Source of the DNA: Plebeiibacterium marinum
Lineage (GTDB): Bacteria; Bacteroidota; Bacteroidia; Bacteroidales; Marinilabiliaceae
Reading direction: 5' to 3'
Length of the DNA stretch: 64,000 nt
Assembly (NCBI RefSeq): GCF_026013615.1
Contig: NZ_JAPDPI010000003.1
Coordinates: 1-64,000, forward strand
Shown: piece by piece, positions 38,548 through 47,337 of the stretch
Numbering within the stretch: the stretch's first letter is position 1
How the letters are laid out: each line of letters opens with the position of its first letter
Position numbers and translations under genes: made by a program
The notes under the pieces: model-generated
The model's database searches: none
Told to the model about the DNA's origin: nothing
Seen by the model: the letters and a program-made list of their open reading frames with translations, nothing else

Positions 38548-38639
38548 TTTAGATTAACACATTGATTTTACAACTTCGATTTTTCTTTGGTTGGTTATAG
38601 TTACTTAATCTTTCATCATCCTCCCTCTATTCATTTTTT

Positions 38640-40229
38640 TTAATTTAATCCTGATTCCTTGGTATCTAAGCTTGTTAGCTTTACACTTTTTATATTAACA
38701 AATTCTTCGGCTTTACCTTTTGCAACTAGGCCTAACCTAAATCCCATTCCCCAGGGCACGTAAGCCGAAGCATCAATATTGCCTGCTACTTTTTCCCATC
38801 TATCTTCCACCTTTACAAAAAAGTTAATTAGATACCCATCGTTTACTTCCATTTTTAAATTAACCATATCATCCTGGAGTTCACTTACCAGGACTTCACC
38901 TAATATAGATGTTTCATGGTTAACCGTTCTCCATGCCTTAATTAAATTATGGTCTACAGAAATACCCAATCCTGCCAATGGGGCATAAAACTCATTACTT
39001 GCTGCTCCTATCAAAGCAATACCTCCCTCCGAATTCATTCCTGTATTGCCTAAATCCACGGTTGCAACAAACTGATAATCGGTAGACCGAACTGATTGTA
39101 CAAGCAAACTACCCAACTCAAGGTTTTCGTTGGAAGCCTCCAACATCAAGCCATCTTCGCCTGTTGCATAACTTAAATCATGGGTGACCCTCCATTGCCA
39201 GATCAGGTTCAGCGCATCAGTAAAATGATCTTCAAAATTCAATTTCTCTTTCGGACTGTTTAATATTTGTGCATTTTTAAAGTAAGGCCAATTGTCTTTC
39301 CTCCAAAACAGCTTTTCCAACACCCCTTGCCTACCTATATAAACACTTCCCTGACGGCTATAGGCATGGTATAATAAGAACAGGTCATCATCTTTTGGAA
39401 CTACGGCTCCCTGACCTGGGCATTTCCATTCAACATTGGTCCGTAATATGGGATTATCTTCAAATTTTTCCCAGGGCCCCAGTAAACTCTTTGCCCTTGC
39501 AACCCCAACTTTATAATTACACTCTTTGTCACAACAATTCCCCGAAGAGTAGAACATATAAAAATAATCGCCTTTGGCAAACAGGCAAACACCTTCAACC
39601 AAGCCACCTTCCCAGTCCTTATCATTCCTTATTAATTCAACTTTTTCGCCCAGAAGACGACTCCTGTCGTTTGATACTTCCTGGGCATATATTGGAGTTG
39701 GTAATCCTATACTACTGCCATCTTCTTTCCATATCAAATATATTTTCCCATCCCTATCCCTCATTTCAAATGCATCAATGGAGCCCATTTCCTGAGACAC
39801 AAAGGGTCCATGGTCTACAAATGGCTTTTCGGGAGATTCAGCACTTGCAACACCAATGGTCATTCTGTTTGTTTTCTTATCCCTGGCAGAATAATACACA
39901 TAAACCCGATCCTGCTCCTTATCGTAGGCCAGTTCGGGCGACCAAAAGTTTTTATCTGCCCAATCCGGAGCTCCCCCCGGAAAAACATACGAAATCAGTT
40001 TCCAGTTAATTAAATCCTTTGACTTAAAAATCGGAAACAAGGGAGACCATTCATTACTTGTTGCAGACGCGTAATAACAATCCTTTATCTTAATAACTGT
40101 TGGATTGGGATAATCGCCCGGTAAAACAGGGTTATATATCATCCCCTTACTATTATCTTTTATCCAACAGCCTGATAGCCCATTTAACAACACTACAACA
40201 AAGACAATAGCATAAATAATTTTATTCAT
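38640..40229 (-). CDS. GH43 lipoprotein with C-terminal beta-sandwich
   Basis: 529 residues. Lipobox LSGC with Cys21. The propeller carries Asp39 in GDYPNP (base), an Asp in GSIDAF and a Glu in GGLVEGV (acid). About 335-525 is a beta-sandwich (ITFDDHF-like start, then FRLGLVAKG) of the type that forms part of the active site in some GH43 subfamilies. Activity is likely on arabinofuranosides or xylosides; the subfamily was not determined. It is the last gene of the PUL C enzyme group before the PUL B sigma gene, but the 402-bp gap upstream suggests its own promoter. Confidence 0.88.
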   Translation of the reverse strand: MNKIIYAIVFVVVLLNGLSGCWIKDNSKGMIYNPVLPGDYPNPTVIKIKDCYYASATSNEWSPLFPIFKSKDLINWKLISYVFPGGAPDWADKNFWSPELAYDKEQDRVYVYYSARDKKTNRMTIGVASAESPEKPFVDHGPFVSQEMGSIDAFEMRDRDGKIYLIWKEDGSSIGLPTPIYAQEVSNDRSRLLGEKVELIRNDKDWEGGLVEGVCLFAKGDYFYMFYSSGNCCDKECNYKVGVARAKSLLGPWEKFEDNPILRTNVEWKCPGQGAVVPKDDDLFLLYHAYSRQGSVYIGRQGVLEKLFWRKDNWPYFKNAQILNSPKEKLNFEDHFTDALNLIWQWRVTHDLSYATGEDGLMLEASNENLELGSLLVQSVRSTDYQFVATVDLGNTGMNSEGGIALIGAASNEFYAPLAGLGISVDHNLIKAWRTVNHETSILGEVLVSELQDDMVNLKMEVNDGYLINFFVKVEDRWEKVAGNIDASAYVPWGMGFRLGLVAKGKAEEFVNIKSVKLTSLDTKESGLN

Positions 40230-40321
40230 CGTTTAAACCTTTTTCATAAACCATTGCAAATTACATAAGTTTTTAGTGGATATAACACCCCTTTACTGCC
40301 CTATTACAACTTGCGCACATA

Positions 40322-40348
40322 ATTTACTCACAAAAATTTACTTTTTTT
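40322..40348 (-). promoter_or_regulatory. A-tract + GTGAGTAAAT motif before the GH43 at 38640
   Basis: On the minus strand: AAAAAAAG, 9 nt, GTGAGTAAAT, about 93 bp before the ATG at 40229. Confidence 0.4.
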
Positions 40349-40376
40349 GAATAAAATATTTACATCTTCATACACT

Positions 40377-40425
40377 AGATCGTTAGATTTTAGATAAGAG
40401 ATAAGGGATAAGAGATAAGAGACTC
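40377..40425. repeat. Heptamer repeat array 5
   Basis: Seven units: AGATCGT, TAGATTT, TAGATAA, GAGATAA, GGGATAA, GAGATAA, GAGACTC. The first part is identical to array 2 in the opposite orientation. Like arrays 1 and 3, it ends in a GACT unit. Confidence 0.8.
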
Positions 40426-40541
40426 ATTTACAAGATGCTTAAAATCAGATTTTTACCCTACCTAAGTTAATTTTATTAAATATCTCATAATCTTACACTT
40501 ATAAAAAACTAACGAACTATTGAATGAGATAAAAACAAAAA

Positions 40542-40572
40542 AATGCAGCCGAACAATAAAGCCAGCTGCATT
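40542..40572 (-). terminator. Terminator after the GH43 at 40632
   Basis: AATGCAGC pairs with GCTGCATT over a 15-nt loop; the minus strand continues TTTTTTGTTTTTATC. It marks the end of the PUL C enzyme operon. Confidence 0.85.
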
Positions 40573-40631
40573 ATCAATTATTTTTTCTTAATATGCTATT
40601 TTCTTTTCCAAAACTTACATATAGATCATCC

Positions 40632-41675
40632 TTATTCTATTGATTTAGTTACCGGGACAATCACATTATCACCTTTTACCGAAAAGGTATAAACACTACC
40701 CTTTTCATCCCATTTCATTTCAACAGGTACAATTCGGGTTCTTCTTGGTGACACTTGAGATTTTGAAAAATGAACATGGTACACATAATATAATCTGCCA
40801 TCCTTACCTTTAAAAACATCTCCATGTCCAGCTCCATTTTCACCAACTATTGAACGATGTATAATCGGGCTATTATCACTTTTTTCCCATGGTCCATAAG
40901 GTGAGTCAGCGGTTGCATATCCAACAGAATAGTCAATATTCATAAAATGATTGGCAGAATAAAACATATAGTATTTGTTCTTAAGTTTTATTACTGTTGG
41001 CCCCTCCATTATAGGATCTGAAGGATAATTATCTGTTGCTTCCCATGCCTTTGTCTGGCCAAAGCACTGTTTCAAGGTTTCTGATTTAATTTTCCCAGTA
41101 TTAATATCATACTCTGCTACCCACAAGTAGTTTCCATGGTTAAACCTCACATGGTACAAGTAATATTTTCCGTCATCGTCTTTAAAAATATAAGGATCTA
41201 TATTCTTTTGAGAACCATCAATAGGCTCTATCGTTTTTTGCGTATATGGTCCCAATAGTTTTTTTGATTTGGCCAACACAACTTGCTCATTGGCGGTATA
41301 AGCAAATAGAAACATCTTGTTATATTCAAGTATCTGGGGTGCCCAAAAACCATTATCACCAAATGTTTTATTCCCCTTTTCCAAAATCATATGACGTTCA
41401 TTTTTTGAAGGAGAATGCCATTCCTTTAGATCATCTGATTCAAGAACAGCAAAACCCAACGGCTCCCTGTTTCGTGTACCCGTCAAATAGTACTTTCCAT
41501 CCTTTTCGTAAATAGTAGGATCTGCATAAAAAATCTCCTTGCTGTCTCCATCTTGTCCCGGAGTATTTACTGTACTGACACAGTTATCTTTTTTTTCACA
41601 ACTGATGCCTTTTTTAGCAAATGCAGTAAACTGTACAGCACATAAAATAATTAATACTAATCTCCAATTTTTCAT
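40632..41675 (-). CDS. GH43 glycoside hydrolase
   Basis: 347 residues from the ATG at 41675. This start opens a signal peptide (MKNWRLVLIIL...TAFA) and avoids overlap with the GH78 gene, which ends at 41692. Visible motifs: the base Asp in FYADPTIY, an Asp in KNIDPYIF and the acid Glu in PIMEGPTV. Length and motif spacing fit single-domain exo-acting GH43 enzymes such as arabinofuranosidases, xylosidases or exo-galactanases. It is the last gene of a tightly spaced run that includes GH78 and the GH5-like enzyme. Confidence 0.9.
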   Translation of the reverse strand: MKNWRLVLIILCAVQFTAFAKKGISCEKKDNCVSTVNTPGQDGDSKEIFYADPTIYEKDGKYYLTGTRNREPLGFAVLESDDLKEWHSPSKNERHMILEKGNKTFGDNGFWAPQILEYNKMFLFAYTANEQVVLAKSKKLLGPYTQKTIEPIDGSQKNIDPYIFKDDDGKYYLYHVRFNHGNYLWVAEYDINTGKIKSETLKQCFGQTKAWEATDNYPSDPIMEGPTVIKLKNKYYMFYSANHFMNIDYSVGYATADSPYGPWEKSDNSPIIHRSIVGENGAGHGDVFKGKDGRLYYVYHVHFSKSQVSPRRTRIVPVEMKWDEKGSVYTFSVKGDNVIVPVTKSIE

Positions 41676-41691
41676 TCTCTTCTTTTCTTTA

Positions 41692-44421
41692 CTAATTATT
41701 AATATTACCCATGGCATACTTGATCTGATAATTACCAGATCCCAACACAAACCCCTCTTGTTCCTTATGTGTTTCTACTCCTGAATAGCTATTTGCCGGG
41801 ATTGAATTTATGCTAACCTCTTCTAGTTTTGAACCTGGTAAAATAATCCTTGCAGATGTATTTGCCGGAATTGAAATATTATAAACAAATTCTTTTCCTT
41901 CCAATACCCATTCCGACCTAATTTCGCCATACATAGAATCATAAGTACTACTGACTTGTGTTAATCCTCCGCCAACATGAGGTGATAATATAAAATGCTT
42001 ATATCCTGGAAATTGCGCATCCATTTTTATTCCGGCAACATAAGTATACAACCACTCACCAATGGCCCCATAAGCATAATGGTTAAAACTATTCATACTA
42101 ACATCCTGAAATGATCCATCTGTCTTTTGACCGTCCCAACGCTCCCATATGGTTGTGGCTCCTTGCGTAACAGGATACAACCACGAGGGGTATTCTTTTC
42201 GCATTAACAACATAAAGGCCAAATCATCTCTCCCTATAGCAGACAGGGTACTACAAAGTAGTGGTGTTCCAACAAACCCCGTGGTAAGGTGTCGGAATTT
42301 TTCCACATCTCCAGCTAAATATTCAGCCGCCTGGCTTTTCAATGCATCCGGTAATATACCAAACGAAATGGCCAGCACATATGCTGTTTGTGTATGTGAA
42401 ACCAATCTTCCATTAGGAGTCACATATTCTGAAACAAACGCTTTTTTTATCTTATCACATAAACCACGGTAGCTTTCTTCATCATCCTTTTTACCGATAA
42501 CACCTGCAATTTTACTAAGCAAGTTGGTTGAATGGTAAAAATAGGCTGTTGCAATCAGGTCTTTCTCGGTAGTTGCTCCCGGATAATCTGAATTTGTTGT
42601 GGCAAAAGCCAACCAATCGCCAAAATGATTTCCGTTGGTCCATAAATAATTATCACCGGCATTGGTTTTCATATAATCAACCCAGGCCTGCATACTTTGG
42701 TATTGATCTTCCAAAATACGGGTATCTCCATAAACCTGGTAAATTGTCCATGGTATAATTACTGACACATCAGCCCAGGCTGTTGACCCGCCGTCTCTTC
42801 CTAACATCACATCCGGTACCACATGAGGAACTACCCCATTGGCAAATTGATCCACAGCAACATCCTTCATCCATTTTGTAAAAAATGGGGCTACATTATA
42901 ATTATAGGCTGCTGTTGGACAAAATACCTGCGCATCACCTGTCCACCCCAAACGCTCATCACGTTGCGGACAATCAGTAGGCACATCCAAAAAATTATCG
43001 CATTGTCCCCATTGGATATTATGCTGTAATTGGTTTATCAAAGAATCTGAACAAGAAAATTCACCAGTTGGCTTCATTGCAGAATAGATGGCCACCCCTG
43101 TGAAATCATCCAGTTCGGGGGTTCCCGGATAACCTTCCAGCTTTACATACCGAAATCCATGAAAAGTAAAGTGTGGTTCAAACGTTTCATCACTACCGCC
43201 TTTAAGCACATAAGTATCTGTTGCTTTAGCACGCCTAAGGTTCTCGGTATAAAAATTCCCATGTTTATCTAAAACCTCGGCAAAAGAAAGCACTACTTTG
43301 TCACCGCTCTTTCCATTTACTACCATACGTACCCAGCCAGTCATATTTTGCCCCATATCCAGAACTGTTTCACCTTTTGGAGTAGTAATCAGTTTAATTG
43401 GCTTGAGTTCTTTTACACCCTGAACCGGATCACTCTGCGAGGATACCAATATTTTTTTAGAATGGTCTATTGATGCAACGGATTGCCAATCAACATCATC
43501 AAAACCCTGACTTGACCAATCCCCTAATTCCAACCGGGCATCATACGATTCACCATGATAGATACTAGAGCCCAGAATAGGACCAGTGGTTGCTTTCCAA
43601 TTATCATCACTAATAATTGTCTCACTTGTTCCATCTGTATAATTGATTTCCAATTGCAGCAACAAAGCCAATTTTTCTCCATAGTAATTATTTTGTTTTG
43701 CCCAACCAATCTCTCCCCTATACCAACCATCTCCTAAAATAGCACCCACCGCATTTTGGTTACCAATCATGGAAGTCACATCGTAAACTTGATACTGAAG
43801 ACGTTTATTATAGCTGGTCCAACCTGGAGTAAATAAATCCTTACTTACTTTTTTTCCATTAATAAACAATTGATACAAACCCAAAGATGTTACATAAACT
43901 CGGGCAGAACTAACCTTTTTAGATGTATCAAATTCCTTCCTGAAATATTGACAGGGACGAGTTTCCCCGCCTTTCTCCTCCTTTACTGAAATCCAATTGG
44001 CCGTCCATGTATCTTCATCTAATATTCCCATTTCCCATGTGGCCCGGTCACTCCATTTAGATACTTTCCCCTTTTGATCCCAGATACGTACCTGCCACTC
44101 TACTTTTTGCATTGATTTCAATGCTTTTCCCTGGTATTCAACATTTACTGACTGGTCAGAAGTAACTTTCCCGGAGTTCCATAAAATTCCTCCCGTATTG
44201 TCAACAACTTTTATCTCGTATGCTTTTTGCATCACGTTCTCTTCATCAGAAACAATCTTCCAGCTTAACCGGGGATGCTGATTTGCAATACCAATAGGGT
44301 TTTGGAGATATTCGCACACCAATTCCGAAAGCCGTGTTTTTGCCATTACAGAAAGTTCGGCAAGAGCAAATAACACGACGACTACAGAATATCTTAATAA
44401 TAGATTTTTTTTTATCATCAT
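41692..44421 (-). CDS. GH78 alpha-L-rhamnosidase
   Basis: 909 residues with a signal peptide (to LSVMAKT). Domains in order: N-terminal fibronectin-like domain, rhamnosidase beta-sandwich (VTSLGLYQLFINGKKV), a second beta domain (WRMVVNG-type), the (alpha/alpha)6 catalytic barrel with CPQRDERLGWTGDAQVF (acid) and TTIWERWDG (base), and a C-terminal beta-sandwich. GH78 releases alpha-linked L-rhamnose. Together with GH43, GH28, GH42 and GH115 in the neighbourhood it points to rhamnogalacturonan or rhamnose-capped arabinogalactan. The GH5-like gene ends 6 bp upstream. Confidence 0.95.
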   Translation of the reverse strand: MMIKKNLLLRYSVVVVLFALAELSVMAKTRLSELVCEYLQNPIGIANQHPRLSWKIVSDEENVMQKAYEIKVVDNTGGILWNSGKVTSDQSVNVEYQGKALKSMQKVEWQVRIWDQKGKVSKWSDRATWEMGILDEDTWTANWISVKEEKGGETRPCQYFRKEFDTSKKVSSARVYVTSLGLYQLFINGKKVSKDLFTPGWTSYNKRLQYQVYDVTSMIGNQNAVGAILGDGWYRGEIGWAKQNNYYGEKLALLLQLEINYTDGTSETIISDDNWKATTGPILGSSIYHGESYDARLELGDWSSQGFDDVDWQSVASIDHSKKILVSSQSDPVQGVKELKPIKLITTPKGETVLDMGQNMTGWVRMVVNGKSGDKVVLSFAEVLDKHGNFYTENLRRAKATDTYVLKGGSDETFEPHFTFHGFRYVKLEGYPGTPELDDFTGVAIYSAMKPTGEFSCSDSLINQLQHNIQWGQCDNFLDVPTDCPQRDERLGWTGDAQVFCPTAAYNYNVAPFFTKWMKDVAVDQFANGVVPHVVPDVMLGRDGGSTAWADVSVIIPWTIYQVYGDTRILEDQYQSMQAWVDYMKTNAGDNYLWTNGNHFGDWLAFATTNSDYPGATTEKDLIATAYFYHSTNLLSKIAGVIGKKDDEESYRGLCDKIKKAFVSEYVTPNGRLVSHTQTAYVLAISFGILPDALKSQAAEYLAGDVEKFRHLTTGFVGTPLLCSTLSAIGRDDLAFMLLMRKEYPSWLYPVTQGATTIWERWDGQKTDGSFQDVSMNSFNHYAYGAIGEWLYTYVAGIKMDAQFPGYKHFILSPHVGGGLTQVSSTYDSMYGEIRSEWVLEGKEFVYNISIPANTSARIILPGSKLEEVSINSIPANSYSGVETHKEQEGFVLGSGNYQIKYAMGNINN

Positions 44422-44427
44422 AAACTG

Positions 44428-45522
44428 CTATTCCTTTGTCAAACTTTTAATCAGGTCAACCTCTTCCTGGCTATATGGTTTGCCATCAGGATGGAAAATT
44501 TCATGGAACCACAAAGGAGGCTCTGATCCATCTGCAATAGGTTCATCCCAGGCATACTTGGTGTTTGACTTACCGGCTACCAATCCCCAGTTAATGGCAC
44601 CCACATTTTCCTTTTTCAAGATAGGCATGATATTCTGGAAATAACTGTTATTCCTCCTTGCCATATACTCAGTACAAACCATAGGGCGACCAATTGTTTT
44701 CAGGCTATCAATTGTTGCCTGGTGTTTTTCAGGTCCTTCATAATTATGGTAAGTGATGATATCAGAATTTTCAACCTGAAACTTGTTCAAATCGGACAAA
44801 GACAAATTCCAAACACCTGCAGATAACGGTTGCGCTGGACGAACTTCCCATCCCCATGCAAATACTTTCTTTAATAAAGGCATCGACCTGTTGCCATAAC
44901 CCGAATTACCAGGTTCATTATATAAATCCCAAATAACAATCCTTTTATCATCTTTAAAAGCTGTCAGGATATCTTTAACATAAATTTCTAAGGTATCAAC
45001 CAACGTGGAATCCTCATATAATAAATCACCCGGATCCCGAACCCATCCTGAATTGTGAACACCTGGTTTTGGTTCAGGTTGTTTTCCTGCTTTATAAGTT
45101 GCATTCCAACAATCGTCAAAAAACACAAAAATGGTTTTAATGCCATGTTTTTCGGCAATATTCAAATACTGTTTCATTCTATCTTTAAAACCATCCTTAT
45201 CCACTTGCCAGGCAACATGGTGAAGATAAACACGCATACAGTTCATCCCAATTTCTTCGGCCCAGCCCAATTCACGATCAATTGTTTCTGTATCAAAAGA
45301 TTCTGCCTGCCATGTTTCCAATTGATTTATTGCAGTACTTGGGTTAAAATTACACCCGCGAAGCCAGCCATTTTCAGCTCCCCATTGACTGGCTTGCTCC
45401 ATGGTCCATATTTTAGAAGCCGGCTTGTTTTCAGCGGATATTTTTTCGGCATTTTTTGTCTTATTCTGACAAGCTGTAAATGCCACAACAGCCATTAATA
45501 TTATAATTATTCCCTTTTTCAT
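44428..45522 (-). CDS. GH5-like (clan GH-A) lipoprotein
   Basis: 364 residues. The lipoprotein signal ends FTAC. The (beta/alpha)8 barrel shows an acid Glu in DLYNEPGNSG and a nucleophile Glu in VCTEYMARR, the two-glutamate pattern of clan GH-A. MNCMRVYLHHVAW fits an early barrel strand. Such PUL proteins are often labelled cellulase-like, but I cannot assign the subfamily or substrate. It overlaps no neighbour and is spaced 6 and 24 bp from GH78 and the Asp-box gene, so it is cotranscribed. The likely role is cleavage of a backbone or side-chain linkage in the PUL C glycan. Confidence 0.75.
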   Translation of the reverse strand: MKKGIIIILMAVVAFTACQNKTKNAEKISAENKPASKIWTMEQASQWGAENGWLRGCNFNPSTAINQLETWQAESFDTETIDRELGWAEEIGMNCMRVYLHHVAWQVDKDGFKDRMKQYLNIAEKHGIKTIFVFFDDCWNATYKAGKQPEPKPGVHNSGWVRDPGDLLYEDSTLVDTLEIYVKDILTAFKDDKRIVIWDLYNEPGNSGYGNRSMPLLKKVFAWGWEVRPAQPLSAGVWNLSLSDLNKFQVENSDIITYHNYEGPEKHQATIDSLKTIGRPMVCTEYMARRNNSYFQNIMPILKKENVGAINWGLVAGKSNTKYAWDEPIADGSEPPLWFHEIFHPDGKPYSQEEVDLIKSLTKE

Positions 45523-45546
45523 AGTACAATATTTAAATGATTGTGT

Positions 45547-47316
45547 TTATTTAATAAATACCGGACACCATGTATATGGACTATCAGAATCGCAATTTGG
45601 TAACGATTCACTGATAACACTACTTTGGGTCGGGTAAGATAATTCAAAGTTCAGTCCCAATTCATTTTCAAAATTTCCACCTATCACCTGCACCGGAATA
45701 GCCATTTCAATCTTACTTGTATTACTATTATTTATTAACTGATATTTAATTCCTTCCGGAAGCTCATAATCGATCCACGTACCAAAACTCCCTACTTTCA
45801 TGCTCAAATTCTTATCAAAACCGCAAATAAACGAATAGATTCTTTCATGAGGTTTTTCATAGCCTTTCCTTTCTATATCCAGCTGAAAAGTTACAGTCCC
45901 ACCATTCTCAAATCCTGATGGAAGATTATTGACTTCAACTCCCACATATAAATAGTTCTCATCCATACATAATGATGATTTCATATTTGATGCACCTTTA
46001 TGCCCCACAAAATAAGGCCATTCATGTTGCCAGCAGTCGTCATGTAATTCACCATCAATGGTAGCAGTGCCATTTTTTACTGAATATTCAGGAATCACAT
46101 GCCCCTTAACCATCCAGACTTCGGTTGAGCCATATGAATATGCATTTGTTGATGTAACTGCAACCGGAATAGTCCCGTTTTCTATTACGGAAACTGAATT
46201 CCATAATCCCCATTTTGTTATGGGAATATTAAACGGCATGCTCCTGTTTTTAAAATTTTCACCATTACTATTGCCCACTTCAACAACCATGCACGAACGA
46301 TCCCAAATATCACTTCTGTTCCAGGTGGACTGGTACGAAAGCAGAACCTCACCACTTTTTAAACGAGCCAAATAGGGCGCCCCGGCATAAATATCATCCG
46401 ACAGCACATCAACCAATGGATGATAATCTCTTCGGCTATCGTTTTCTGATATATATCCATTTACCCAATTATCAGTTATTTTCTCATGATAAATACTGGG
46501 CTTAAATTCCCCTTTCTTGTTATCCTCTACGGCAACCAATATCTCTCCTTTATCTTCGAGTAGCAAAGGAACAGGCATCCCATCCCGGCGCCCCGGCCTG
46601 AATCCTGCAACAATTGGTGCATCAGACCATGTTTCACCATTATCAACTGACCGTAACATTGATATATTTTGCTCATCAGAAGATATAAATGTACCTTCAT
46701 TTGCAAAAAACAACTGTAATTCACCATTAGGAAGCTGAACGAATGATGGCTCCCAACACCCATTGTTAAAAGTTGATTGCGCCTCATAAACCAGTTGCTC
46801 ATCGTGCCAGCTTTCACCTCCATCTATACTTTTTCTAACCATAATACCGAACTTCCTGTCATCGGTATAAGGTTCTCTTGGACGGGGGTTACACGCAATA
46901 AGAATCGAATGGTCATTAAGTTCTATAATATCGGGAACGGCCATGTTGATACTATTCCGTGTAGCAAAAATAGTTTTTGGATAGCTCCAGGTTGCTCCTA
47001 TATCCTCACTGAACACTAATTCCACATTTCCAGAAGAGGTTTCATATACACATGCTAATCGACCATCATAAAGTTGTACCAAACGCGAATAACCGCAATA
47101 AGCCTCTGTTCGCCCGGCTGCCGGAGCCACCTTTACCTTACTGCTATAGTCCCAGGCAATTCTTGTTCCATCAATATTTTGGTTCTTATCAGGAACCTCT
47201 TGAGGATCAATAACACCATCCTCCTTATTACATGCCAGCAAAACACTTGCACATAAAAACAAAAACGGCATCAGGAAAACCCTTTGTTTTTGCATATTGA
47301 ATTTTATTGCTTTCAT
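45547..47316 (-). CDS. Sialidase-fold Asp-box protein with CBM9-like C-terminus
   Basis: 589 residues (a start at 47295 would shorten the signal region); the lipobox ends LLAC. About 50-380 is a six-bladed sialidase-type propeller with three Asp-box motifs (SEDIGATWS, SIDGGESWH, SVDNGETWS). About 410-589 resembles a CBM9-like domain (TIDGELHDDCWQ...LYVGVEV). The sialidase fold alone does not prove sialidase activity. The neighbours are pectin- and arabinogalactan-type enzymes, so another uronic or deoxy sugar linkage is as likely. It lies 21 bp after a GH43 gene and 24 bp before the GH5-like one. Confidence 0.8.
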   Translation of the reverse strand: MKAIKFNMQKQRVFLMPFLFLCASVLLACNKEDGVIDPQEVPDKNQNIDGTRIAWDYSSKVKVAPAAGRTEAYCGYSRLVQLYDGRLACVYETSSGNVELVFSEDIGATWSYPKTIFATRNSINMAVPDIIELNDHSILIACNPRPREPYTDDRKFGIMVRKSIDGGESWHDEQLVYEAQSTFNNGCWEPSFVQLPNGELQLFFANEGTFISSDEQNISMLRSVDNGETWSDAPIVAGFRPGRRDGMPVPLLLEDKGEILVAVEDNKKGEFKPSIYHEKITDNWVNGYISENDSRRDYHPLVDVLSDDIYAGAPYLARLKSGEVLLSYQSTWNRSDIWDRSCMVVEVGNSNGENFKNRSMPFNIPITKWGLWNSVSVIENGTIPVAVTSTNAYSYGSTEVWMVKGHVIPEYSVKNGTATIDGELHDDCWQHEWPYFVGHKGASNMKSSLCMDENYLYVGVEVNNLPSGFENGGTVTFQLDIERKGYEKPHERIYSFICGFDKNLSMKVGSFGTWIDYELPEGIKYQLINNSNTSKIEMAIPVQVIGGNFENELGLNFELSYPTQSSVISESLPNCDSDSPYTWCPVFIK

Positions 47317-47337
47317 ACACCAGGTTTAAATCCTATC

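Larger units (their letters stand above)
40230..40631. other. Intergenic region between the two GH43 genes
   Basis: 402 bp without a gene. It holds the GTGAGTAAAT motif (40322-40348), heptamer array 5 (40377-40425) and the terminator of the upstream GH43 (40542-40572). It therefore probably separates two transcripts. Confidence 0.6.

Noticed and set aside
39395-40009. 204-codon plus-strand frame opposite GH43
   Set aside because: Rich in Pro, His and Ser with no domain; it is antisense to conserved GH43 motifs.
45547-47316. Evidence for sialic acid catabolism
   Set aside because: Only the fold suggests it; no nan-type genes occur and the neighbourhood is pectic.
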